The notes under the pieces: generated by a model
What the model was told of the DNA's origin: nothing
What the model saw: only the letters and a program-made list of their open reading frames with translations
The model's database searches: none
Made by a program: the position numbers and the translations under genes
Assembly (NCBI GenBank): GCA_028705705.1
Contig: JAQWCZ010000130.1
Span: 1 to 5,973 of the forward strand
Direction: 5' to 3'
Source of the DNA: Paludibacter sp.
Lineage (GTDB): Bacteria > Bacteroidota > Bacteroidia > Bacteroidales > Paludibacteraceae
Length of the DNA stretch: 5,973 bases
Shown: one piece after another, positions 1-5,973 of the stretch
Numbering within the stretch: the first letter of the stretch is position 1
Layout: each line of letters opens with the position of its first letter

Positions 1-2856
1 GGCTTTGTATTTATCCATTACAATCAGGAAAGGATACACATAAACATTGCTTTTGATGACCGTAAATTCAGCAGAAAGACTGTCGATTTTATTCTCTGTT
101 TTTTTATTGAAACGTAGCGTTTTGGCAATTTCCGTGAATGTTTCGCCATCGAGTAAAACAAGGTCTTGTCCGCGTACCGAAGCCGCACCCAATAAAGTCG
201 ATTTTTTCAGGTTATAGGCAGAATCCAGGTAAGTTTCGATGGCCAGATGAAATTCACCCGTTCCATCGAACGACCTCAACATCGGCATGATGGTATCCAC
301 ATCCGGAATCAGTTTCAGCAATTCGGGAATCTCAATTTCAAGCATGTGCAGGTCAATACCTGTGAACAAGTGATTGCTACGCGGACTTTTATACATGCCT
401 GTGAGTTGCATCTTGGCAGCAGAGGTGGTAAATAACATACTTTCCAGAATCATGACTCCATCTTTGACCGTAACGGTACCCTGCACATTGCGGGCGGTAT
501 CTTTTGAAACCAGTGCTTCATTGATGCTTGTATATAAAGAAATATCCACCCCTTTGGGAACCATGAAAGGGCCATTACTACCATTTGTCGAAGGTGTTAC
601 TTTTTTTACTTCCGTTTCCTCTTCACCATACCCCATCCCACTTACCAAATCCAACAATTGATTCACGTCAGTGGTATGCGAACGGAAATTAAAATCACCT
701 TTCAATAATCCTTCATCTCTGAGAAACGGTCTTACATTGGTCAGTTGCCCTGTCAGTTGAAAATCAGATTTATCGATTACCAGGCGACTATCCCGGATCA
801 AATATTCATCGGGTGTAAAATCAAAATCGATGGCAGGAATTTGAATTTCAGCAGCCAGTTGAGGCGTACTGATTTGACCCTGATTTAATTTTACATAACC
901 TTTCGGAATCCATTGCAACAAGAAATTCTGTTGTGTCCCATCGTAGGTAACACCCGCATCCACACTGATGTTCTCAGTAGTGATTTTTGTTTGCCCCATA
1001 CGAGCGGTAAGATAGTCGCTGTGATACTCCAACTGCATATACGGACGTTTCACATCTTGTGCATCAGGATGATAAAGAACTACACCTCTTGGATTTGCAA
1101 TATCAACTTGTATTGTATCCATGGATGCAGCAAGTTTAGACATATCGAAGTCACAATCAAATACCGGAATAGCCGTAGAATCCTGCATGTCCATAATCAG
1201 GTTAAAATTTCCTTTCGGGTCGCCCGAAAAAACAGTTAGTTTATCCATACCGGCAGTAAGATCCGTTCCCTTGAAATCACCGTTCACAGCCAAAGGAAGA
1301 TTTTCATTCAATACATTTGATGTTGAAGCCAGTAATTCCAAATCTTTGATGACAACTTTGGTGTTTTGACCCATTTCCACATCCAGTAGTTTGGAGACAA
1401 GGTCTAATTCAATAAAAGAAGTTTGTTTACTTTTTATGTTGGGCATCTGGAAGGTCAATTGAGCTGCTTTGCTGCGAAGGGAGATAGTGTCATAATCAGC
1501 AACCAGGTCCTTCACGTTGAATTTACCCTGAATCAGCATCTTATCAAACTGATTCTCCATAAATTGAGAATACAGGAATTTAATTTTTGCATTACCAATG
1601 GCCAGCCCGTTGATGTCAACCGGCAAATCATCCGGAAGCATAGGTTTGACGTCGATGAGGTTCAGTCTGGCTTTCACATCCATATCAAATCGCATATCCC
1701 CCCCCATCAGTTGGTCAACAAAAGCAGCACCGGAAATTGAAGATTTGCCTGTTTTACCATCAAAATCATAGACCTTTACATACCATTTTTCATTGTCATT
1801 CAGATCCATGACAATATCAACTTTACCCGACACATCGAAAAACTTGTATGGCAAAGATTCATAAGCAAACTCAATCTGACTAAAATCGGCATTTAAATCA
1901 AATACAGGCAAAATGGAATCTCCGATAATTCCTGTTAAGGTACCATTGATAAAGGTTTCACCATCAACCATAATCCCCTCCAGGTACTCCCCGAAAGGAA
2001 CATACAACAAATCAAAAACCGGTTTAACCGGCAGTTCAACCGAATTAAAAGCGATATCCAGCAAGATTTCCTCCGGTTTATTCTGAATGAGTGCATTTAT
2101 GTCAAATGCAAGATCATTTAATGCAAGTGTACCGTCATTGAACTGAAGTCTCAGTTCTCTAAAATCAAATGAAAAAGGGGTGTTAATATCAAGCGGAATA
2201 TGCTTGATGTAATCAACTTCGTCCCAGTAGAAAGAAAAGTCAGTCGCATCTCCTTGCAAATTACCGGTAATCAAATCACCTTTCCAGTTGATGTTGATTC
2301 CGGCATCCATATTATTCATTGACAACACCATGTCCATAGGGGTGTCATAATAGACCATGCAGGCGTCATTCAATTTAATTTTATGAAACACTAATTGGCG
2401 AAATGGCAATTCAAATGCTGTGGTATCAGGCTCTTCAACCGGACGAATGATATTGTAATTAGCACGACCGGAACTATCGATAAAAGCAAGGATAAAAGGT
2501 TGTTCTATGTATAATTCATTTACAATCAGCTCACTATTTTTCCACAAGGCTTTTAAGTCAACAGAAGCAATCACTTTATCAGTATTCAACAAGGTATCAG
2601 ATGGAGCTCCAGGTAATGGATTTGTTAGTAATAATCCATTGATTTGCAACCCAAATTCGGGGAAAGTACTGAAAAAAGTCAATTCCACATCACCGGTCTG
2701 ATGTTCGCAAATCAACAACTTATCCAGTTGGTTACGCACAATCGGGGTGAGTTTTTCAGGGGTGAAAATCACCCATGACAAGATGCCAATAACAATCAGG
2801 CATACAGTCAACAGCGACAGCAAGCTAATCAGGAGGATTTTGAACGCTTTTTTCAT
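1..2856 (-). CDS. AsmA-like family protein, C-terminal end outside window
   Basis: An uninterrupted 952-codon frame starts at ATG 2856 and runs off the left edge, so the C-terminus is missing. Residues 5-30 form one hydrophobic segment behind a Lys-rich start (MKKAFK), which fits an N-terminal inner-membrane anchor or uncleaved signal; the rest is predicted periplasmic. The body is long and beta-rich, with repeated short strand patterns typical of AsmA-like proteins. The diagnostic part is residues about 893-952: a G-x-DLVLLDGETF-x-EIAK block, then a TLRFN-x-K segment, IDS, an EFTV strand, VYVYPF and MDKYKA. From recall, this is the usual C-terminal (AsmA_2-type) region of Bacteroidota AsmA proteins. 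Relatives (AsmA, TamB, YhdP) are linked to outer-membrane assembly and phospholipid movement across the periplasm; the exact role here is inferred. The start is supported by the anchor and by the A-rich leader upstream (2862-2872); no good Shine-Dalgarno is seen. It lies 65 bases after the lipoprotein gene and may be cotranscribed. Several shorter frames on the opposite strand are shadows of it. Confidence 0.9.
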   Translation of the reverse strand, partial: MKKAFKILLISLLSLLTVCLIVIGILSWVIFTPEKLTPIVRNQLDKLLICEHQTGDVELTFFSTFPEFGLQINGLLLTNPLPGAPSDTLLNTDKVIASVDLKALWKNSELIVNELYIEQPFILAFIDSSGRANYNIIRPVEEPDTTAFELPFRQLVFHKIKLNDACMVYYDTPMDMVLSMNNMDAGININWKGDLITGNLQGDATDFSFYWDEVDYIKHIPLDINTPFSFDFRELRLQFNDGTLALNDLAFDINALIQNKPEEILLDIAFNSVELPVKPVFDLLYVPFGEYLEGIMVDGETFINGTLTGIIGDSILPVFDLNADFSQIEFAYESLPYKFFDVSGKVDIVMDLNDNEKWYVKVYDFDGKTGKSSISGAAFVDQLMGGDMRFDMDVKARLNLIDVKPMLPDDLPVDINGLAIGNAKIKFLYSQFMENQFDKMLIQGKFNVKDLVADYDTISLRSKAAQLTFQMPNIKSKQTSFIELDLVSKLLDVEMGQNTKVVIKDLELLASTSNVLNENLPLAVNGDFKGTDLTAGMDKLTVFSGDPKGNFNLIMDMQDSTAIPVFDCDFDMSKLAASMDTIQVDIANPRGVVLYHPDAQDVKRPYMQLEYHSDYLTARMGQTKITTENISVDAGVTYDGTQQNFLLQWIPKGYVKLNQGQISTPQLAAEIQIPAIDFDFTPDEYLIRDSRLVIDKSDFQLTGQLTNVRPFLRDEGLLKGDFNFRSHTTDVNQLLDLVSGMGYGEEETEVKKVTPSTNGSNGPFMVPKGVDISLYTSINEALVSKDTARNVQGTVTVKDGVMILESMLFTTSAAKMQLTGMYKSPRSNHLFTGIDLHMLEIEIPELLKLIPDVDTIMPMLRSFDGTGEFHLAIETYLDSAYNLKKSTLLGAASVRGQDLVLLDGETFTEIAKTLRFNKKTENKIDSLSAEFTVIKSNVYVYPFLIVMDKYKA

Positions 2857-2921
2857 CTGTCTTTACTTTTTTATATTCGTCAGATGGAACTCACAAACAA
2901 TAATTTAATTAAGTCGCTATT

Positions 2922-3284
2922 TTAATTAACTTTCGAATAAGTTTTGGTATCAAAGCCATCATTCAGCTTTAAAATCGTTGGAGTTAATTCAATGACAGTA
3001 TAAACATGTGGTACCCCATCACCGCCCATCGTTTGAAGTCTGATGATGGTCAGGTCAGATTTAACCAGCGTCCAGGTAAAGTTTCCACCCTCATCTTCTT
3101 CGGTACTATCTGCGGTATCCCAGTTTTTACCTGTACCTGCTTCATCAAAACGATAATATTCTGTTCCCGATTTCCACCTGCCATACAATAACGTTTCATC
3201 AAACACATCATCATCCGGTAGACAAGATACCATGGCCATGGCTGTAATTACCAACACAATGAGACAATTTAATGTTCGTTTCAT
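2922..3284 (-). CDS. lipocalin-like small lipoprotein
   Basis: The frame encodes 120 residues. Residues 1-20 are a type II signal sequence: Lys-Arg near the start, a hydrophobic core, then the lipobox MVSC with the lipidated Cys at 21. The next residues are LPDDD, an acidic stretch resembling the Bacteroidota signal that sends lipoproteins to the cell surface, so surface exposure is possible but not proven. The mature part of about 100 residues resembles the lipocalin-like domain of small Bacteroidota lipoproteins: a GRW motif at 35-37, an aromatic strand ending YYRFDEAGTG at 43-52, an acidic loop at 56-66, FTWTLVKSDLTII at 69-81, and a final YTVIELTPTILKLND strand pair at 95-109. No ligand or function can be read from it. 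The ATG at 3284 sits directly before the Lys/Arg of the signal peptide and follows an A-rich leader (3298-3309) much like that of the downstream AsmA-like gene. The gene starts 30 bases after the DinD remnant; no separate promoter was found. Confidence 0.85.
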   Translation of the reverse strand: MKRTLNCLIVLVITAMAMVSCLPDDDVFDETLLYGRWKSGTEYYRFDEAGTGKNWDTADSTEEDEGGNFTWTLVKSDLTIIRLQTMGGDGVPHVYTVIELTPTILKLNDGFDTKTYSKVN

Positions 3285-3314
3285 GATGATGTTAAGTTTT
3301 ACTTTTTTTGTCTT

Positions 3315-3485
3315 TCAATAGTTCTGAGCAAAAGCAATTTGCGATTTTCTACTGTCGCCATTTTGAGCAATTAAATAGCATGCGTAGCGTGTCAAAAGGA
3401 TGTCAACAACCTCTCTTTCAGCACCTGAGCCTACACCAACCATTTTCCTGACGTCAGGAAGCAACTTGATTTCATTCGTTTTCAT
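3315..3485 (-). pseudogene. dinD: dinD core fragment, probably a truncated remnant
   Basis: An ATG at 3485 opens a 56-codon frame ending at TGA 3317-3315. Residues 10-56 match the central conserved block of DNA-damage-inducible protein D: PDVRKMV, GSGAEREV, then RYACYLIAQNGDSRK at 33-47 and IAFAQNY at 50-56. Full DinD proteins are about 270-280 residues; the block normally follows an N-terminal BRO/KilA-N-like part and continues into a helical segment beginning FA-x-QTR. Here both flanks are absent: the frame starts 32 bases after the nagB stop, and after Tyr56 comes TGA with no recognisable continuation in any frame before the lipoprotein gene. In E. coli, DinD is LexA-regulated and inhibits RecA filaments; a piece this small is unlikely to do that. 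The reading frame is intact and well conserved, so a recent deletion or a retained mini-protein are both possible. The family match is from recall; no alignment was run. Confidence 0.72.
3445..3460. repeat. perfect 16-base palindrome inside the dinD remnant
   Basis: TTCCTGACGTCAGGAA equals its own reverse complement over all 16 bases. It lies over codons 9-14 of the DinD remnant (Leu-Pro-Asp-Val-Arg-Lys). It could be an operator or a recombination scar. Because the Pro-Asp-Val-Arg-Lys block is typical of the family, the symmetry may simply come from codon choice. It is not followed by a T-run on either strand, so it is not a terminator. Confidence 0.5.
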
Positions 3486-3517
3486 AGTTAAATACTTTTT
3501 AAAAATTAAACAAACAG

Positions 3518-4312
3518 TTACAAAATAGCCTCTTTTTCAATATCTTTAAAATACTTATACGTACCAACTTTCAACTCCACACAAGCTGCTTCATCGCAAA
3601 CAATGATGGCTTTCGGATGCAGTTGCAGGGCGCTGATGGTCCACATGTGGTTCACCGGCTCTTCAACCGCGTGGCGTAATGCACGGGCTTTCCCGTGACC
3701 ATTGACAATAATCAACACTTCTTTCGCTTCACAAACAGTACCCACACCCACCGTCAGTGCATTTTGGGGTACCTTATTTACATCATTATCAAAGAAACGG
3801 GAGTTTGCAATGATGGTGTCCTGAGTCAAGGTTTTGATTCTGGTTTTTGAAGTTAAAGAAGATCCCGGTTCGTTGAAAGCAATGTGTCCATCGGGACCAA
3901 TACCACCCATAAACAAGTCAATTCCGCCATAAGATTTGATTCTGGCTTCATACGATTCACATTCAGCCATTAAGTCAGCAGCATTACCATTCAATATATT
4001 AACCCGCTCCGGAAGAATATCAATATGACTAAAGAAATTAGTCCACATGAATGTATAATAACTTTGATCATGATCCTGAGGAATTCCCACGTATTCATCC
4101 ATGTTGAACGTCACGACGTTTTTAAAAGAAACCTTGCCTTTTTTGTACAATTCAATCAAATACTTATAGGTTCCCAACGGAGTTGAACCGGTAGGTAATC
4201 CAAGCACAAAAGGTTTATCCGAATTTTCATTTGCAGCATTGATTTTATCTGCAATGTAGCTGGCCGTCCATGTTGAAATCAGGTCGTAATTCTGCTGAAT
4301 AATTAATCTCAT
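3518..4312 (-). CDS. nagB: glucosamine-6-phosphate deaminase (NagB)
   Basis: This cytoplasmic enzyme converts glucosamine-6-phosphate and water to fructose-6-phosphate and ammonia, the step that brings GlcNAc and related amino sugars into glycolysis. At 264 residues it is almost the same length as E. coli NagB (266) and aligns by eye without gaps over most of its length. Visible motifs are the phosphate-binding LGLPTGSTP at 37-45, TFNMDEYVG at 68-76 with Asp72, and the active-site block [16 protein letters not shown] at 134-149 carrying Asp141, His143 and Glu148. Substrate-binding Arg172 and Lys208 are present. The residues of the E. coli GlcNAc-6-P allosteric site also appear conserved (Ser151, Arg158, Lys160, Thr161, Tyr254), so an allosteric hexamer is likely. 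The start gives the same MRLI N-terminus as the E. coli protein. The leader is A/T-rich with no Shine-Dalgarno. A promoter motif lies about 37 bases upstream. No nagA or transport gene is in the window. Confidence 0.97.
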   Translation of the reverse strand: MRLIIQQNYDLISTWTASYIADKINAANENSDKPFVLGLPTGSTPLGTYKYLIELYKKGKVSFKNVVTFNMDEYVGIPQDHDQSYYTFMWTNFFSHIDILPERVNILNGNAADLMAECESYEARIKSYGGIDLFMGGIGPDGHIAFNEPGSSLTSKTRIKTLTQDTIIANSRFFDNDVNKVPQNALTVGVGTVCEAKEVLIIVNGHGKARALRHAVEEPVNHMWTISALQLHPKAIIVCDEAACVELKVGTYKYFKDIEKEAIL

Positions 4313-4348
4313 TTTAATTCTAGTTTTAATGTTTTAATTAATGACGAA

Positions 4349-4379
4349 CAAAGATACAATATTTTTTAATTCTTACCAG
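4349..4379 (-). promoter_or_regulatory. predicted Bacteroidota-type promoter for nagB
   Basis: Reading the minus strand, TATCTTTG (4356-4349) is an exact match to the Bacteroidota -7 consensus TAnnTTTG. A weak -33 candidate, CTGG (4379-4376), matches two of four bases of TTTG and is 19 bases upstream, the usual spacing. Transcription would start near 4341-4344, leaving a leader of about 30 bases before the nagB ATG. It sits in the 196-base gap after the lactonase gene, so nagB can be transcribed independently. No operator for a NagC- or GntR-like repressor was recognised. Confidence 0.65.
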
Positions 4380-4509
4380 TTGATTCTTTGATTGACTTTC
4401 AGCAATTCGCAAAATTTTTCCTATTGATAGAAATTGATTTATGAACTCAAACAAAACCTTATTTACACCTTATTTTCTTACAAAACAAGCTTAGTAGATA
4501 CAATATTTT
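4352..4509. repeat. pair of 14-base direct repeats around the nagB upstream gap
   Basis: The plus-strand sequence AGATACAATATTTT occurs at 4352-4365, where it covers the start of the nagB -7 motif, and again at 4496-4509, touching the last base of the lactonase stop codon. The copies are 144 bases apart in the same orientation. The distal copy lacks the TTTG half of the promoter motif (it reads TATCTACT on the minus strand). The repeat is AT-rich, so chance is possible; a short duplication or a shared regulator site are alternatives. Confidence 0.4.
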
Positions 4510-5618
4510 CAATAGAACAAAAGACAAACAGGCGCTCCGATTTTAAAGTTTTTTCCGGTATCAGTAAGTTTTCCGGTTTTTAAATCACGTTTCAAAATAA
4601 CAATATTTCCTGTCTGCTGATTCCCGACAAACAGATACTTACCATCAGGTGAAAGGGCAAAATTACGAGGACCGACTCCCCCACTACTTATCTGCTGAAC
4701 AAAACGCAGTTTCCCGTTTTTTTCAATGGCAAAACAGGTGATGTCATTTGCGGTTCCCCGGTTGGAAGCATACAGAAATTTCCCATCTGGTGAAAGATGA
4801 ATATCTGCTGCACCTGATTTAACATCAGGCTTTACTACTACAGATGTTTCCTGAATTATATTCAACCTGCCTTTTTTCAGGGTCATGACACTGAGCGTTC
4901 CATCAATTTCATGAATCAGATACACATATTTTCCATTTTGGCTGATGGTCAAGTGCCGTGGTCCGCTACCAGCTTTAACCTTTACACTATCAAACAAAAC
5001 AAGTGGCTGATGGTCTGAGTTAAAATCATATTTGTAAACCATCACCTTATCAGTTCCCAAGTTACAGGAAAGCAGGAATTTTTGATCCGGCGTGAAAACC
5101 ACCTGATGGGCATAAGGCTTGGTTTGTCTCTTGGGATGCATGCTGTTACCTGTGTGTTGAACCAATTGTATCAGATCGGATAAAGTACCATCTGTATTTC
5201 TCCGGAATACCGAAAGATTACCACCGGAATAATTAGCTGTTACAACATGGTTTTTAGTTTCTGCAATATAGCATGGATCTTTTCCTTCAGTTAGCGTACT
5301 ATTCAAAAAGCTGAAAGAACCGCTTTCCACATCAAAGGCAAAGGCACCGGCTTTGCTTGCTGTACCGGATTCGCTGATGGCATACACGTATTTTTTATCG
5401 GTTGAAAGTGCTAGAAAGCTGGGATTAATTAACTCTTTCGCAACTTGTTTTTGATTAAAAATTCCCTTTTCTACATCAATTTCGTAACTGTAAATACCTT
5501 CACCACTAATCTTTGTGTTTGTGTAAGTTCCAATCAACAGGCGATACACACCATTACCTGCAACTAACTGAAATATTGACAAAAATAAAATGACACCTGC
5601 TAATAAAACTTTTTTCAT
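4509..5618 (-). CDS. exported lactonase-family seven-bladed propeller protein
   Basis: The 369-residue product belongs to the 6-phosphogluconolactonase-like lactonase family (YbhE/Pgl type, Pfam Lactonase). Residues 1-21 look like a cleavable signal peptide: MKK, a hydrophobic core, then LVAG, with the mature chain beginning near GNGVYRLLIGTYT. GTYT at 30-33 is the family's usual first strand. Blade signatures follow: LSTDKKYVYAISE at 71-83, YAHQVVFTPD at 169-178, GPRHLTISQNGKYVYLIHE at 219-237, ADIHLSPDGKFLYASNRG at 271-288, and GPRNFALSPDGKYLF at 316-330 followed by VGN. It ends in APVCLLFY, like the family's closing strand. Cytosolic members hydrolyse 6-phosphogluconolactone in the pentose-phosphate pathway. 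The export signal argues against that substrate here, so a periplasmic sugar lactone or another ligand is more likely; the true substrate is unknown. The ATG at 5618 is chosen because the signal peptide starts there. The leader is AT-rich without a Shine-Dalgarno site, and a promoter lies about 60 bases upstream. Confidence 0.9.
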   Translation of the reverse strand: MKKVLLAGVILFLSIFQLVAGNGVYRLLIGTYTNTKISGEGIYSYEIDVEKGIFNQKQVAKELINPSFLALSTDKKYVYAISESGTASKAGAFAFDVESGSFSFLNSTLTEGKDPCYIAETKNHVVTANYSGGNLSVFRRNTDGTLSDLIQLVQHTGNSMHPKRQTKPYAHQVVFTPDQKFLLSCNLGTDKVMVYKYDFNSDHQPLVLFDSVKVKAGSGPRHLTISQNGKYVYLIHEIDGTLSVMTLKKGRLNIIQETSVVVKPDVKSGAADIHLSPDGKFLYASNRGTANDITCFAIEKNGKLRFVQQISSGGVGPRNFALSPDGKYLFVGNQQTGNIVILKRDLKTGKLTDTGKNFKIGAPVCLLFY

Positions 5619-5677
5619 TCTTATAAATGTTTACTTATGTGACTCATGTGGTTTAATTCTTTCATTTTAACCAGCGT

Positions 5678-5709
5678 CAAAAATAAGTAAAATCATTTAT
5701 TGTAACAAC
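5678..5709 (-). promoter_or_regulatory. predicted Bacteroidota-type promoter for the lactonase gene
   Basis: On the minus strand, TATTTTTG (5685-5678) matches TAnnTTTG exactly. GTTG (5709-5706), which contains the core TTG of the -33 element, lies 20 bases upstream. Transcription would begin near 5671, giving a leader of roughly 50 bases before ATG 5618. This is the better of the two promoters in the window because both boxes are recognisable. It makes the lactonase gene at least partly independent of the gene ending at 5761. Confidence 0.65.
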
Positions 5710-5760
5710 ATATTTGTGTTATGAATTCTGATGTAATGATGGTTCGCTGAAGCTTAGGGA

Positions 5761-5973
5761 TTATTTTTGAGTCTCCGGAATCATTTGCAAGATTACTTCC
5801 CTTGTCAACCCATGCTGACAACTCAGTTCAAAAGTTGTTTCTTCTGTTAAAGTTGAAACAATCCGGATGTACTCCGACTGTTCGGACAATTGCCAGTTGC
5901 CGTTGAGGGTAAGTTTTATAACAGATGGTTGTGAGGGATTGTTAATCCAATTACGTGAATAAACGCTTCGCTC
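5761..5973 (-). CDS. C-terminal 70 residues of a possible PL8-type polysaccharide lyase
   Basis: A frame open at the right edge runs 70 codons to TAA at 5763-5761; its start is outside the window. The tail begins ERSVYSRNWINNPS, then has an alternating strand pattern: VIKLTLNGNWQLS, YIRIVSTL, a Thr-rich turn, TFELSCQHGLTREVILQ, and a short polar end. The order of a strand with L-x-G-x-W, an I-x-I strand, a T-x-F-x-L strand and a Gly-Leu/Ser-x-Glu-Val closing strand recalls the C-terminal beta-sandwich of family 8 polysaccharide lyases (chondroitin, hyaluronan), which are exported enzymes. Several other exported glycan-active enzymes end in similar domains, so the family call is tentative; that this is a real coding sequence is much more certain. 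NagB two genes downstream fits an amino-sugar polymer as substrate. The lactonase gene follows after 142 bases, with its own promoter in the gap. Confidence 0.6.
   Translation of the reverse strand, partial: ERSVYSRNWINNPSQPSVIKLTLNGNWQLSEQSEYIRIVSTLTEETTFELSCQHGLTREVILQMIPETQK

Noticed and set aside
247..1740. Several plus-strand frames of 60-108 codons (for example 247-435, 374-661, 913-1239, 1121-1369, 1423-1740).
   Set aside because: All lie antisense to the continuous AsmA-like frame, have unstructured compositions and resemble no family I know; they are shadows.
2507..2701. Plus-strand frame of 64 codons near the start of the AsmA-like gene.
   Set aside because: It lies fully inside and antisense to well-supported coding sequence, with no leader or motif of its own.
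2895..2903. TATTGTTTG on the minus strand upstream of the AsmA-like gene as a -7 promoter box.
   Set aside because: The spacing between TA and TTTG is one base too long and no -33 TTG lies at the right distance.
2905..2929. Two TTAATTAA palindromes (2905-2912 and 2922-2929) that could pair as a hairpin at the end of the lipoprotein gene.
   Set aside because: The stem would be only A-T pairs, is not followed by a clear T-run and overlaps the stop codon, so it is a poor terminator candidate; AT-richness explains it.
3006..3191. Plus-strand frame of 61 codons.
   Set aside because: It is antisense to the lipoprotein gene, whose signal peptide and domain pattern are clear.
3230..3241. 12-base palindrome CCATGGCCATGG.
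   Set aside because: It is explained by the repeated Ala-Met-Ala-Met codons in the lipoprotein signal peptide.
3486..3517. The T/A-rich stretch with TTTTTAAAAA after the nagB stop as a terminator.
   Set aside because: There is no GC-containing stem, so it would not form a stable hairpin; readthrough into the genes downstream seems more likely.

Overview
The window looks like chromosomal DNA from a member of the Bacteroidota, most likely Bacteroidales-like. It is AT-rich. Two intergenic regions carry the phylum's -7 promoter motif TAnnTTTG, translation starts have A-rich leaders instead of clear Shine-Dalgarno sites, and one gene encodes a lipoprotein with an acidic stretch after its lipobox cysteine. 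The large AsmA-like protein is also of a type common in this phylum. All recognisable genes lie on the minus strand, so they are transcribed from the right end of the window towards the left.

In order of transcription, 5973-5761 is the last 70 codons of a gene whose start lies outside the window. Its product ends in a beta-sandwich-like tail that may belong to a glycosaminoglycan (family PL8-type) lyase. After a 142-base gap with a good promoter comes 5618-4509, an exported seven-bladed propeller protein of the 6-phosphogluconolactonase/lactonase family. After a 196-base gap with an exact TAnnTTTG motif comes 4312-3518, a textbook glucosamine-6-phosphate deaminase (NagB) with all catalytic and most allosteric residues in place. 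Position 3485-3315 is a 56-codon reading frame that matches the core of DinD (DNA-damage-inducible protein D) and appears to be a remnant cut at both ends. Next are a small lipocalin-like lipoprotein (3284-2922) and a very long AsmA-like inner-membrane-anchored periplasmic protein (2856 to beyond base 1), which is open at the left edge and covers almost half the window.

Functionally, the right half hints at amino-sugar use: a possible polysaccharide lyase would release amino-sugar oligosaccharides outside the cytoplasm, and NagB would feed glucosamine-6-phosphate into glycolysis. Separate promoters for the lactonase and nagB mean this link rests on proximity only. The left half is cell-envelope related. 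No RNA gene, CRISPR array, insertion sequence or convincing intrinsic terminator was seen. No intergenic stretch reaches 300 bases. The least expected element is the DinD remnant, which contains a perfect 16-base palindrome. I found no clear evidence of a new biological system.
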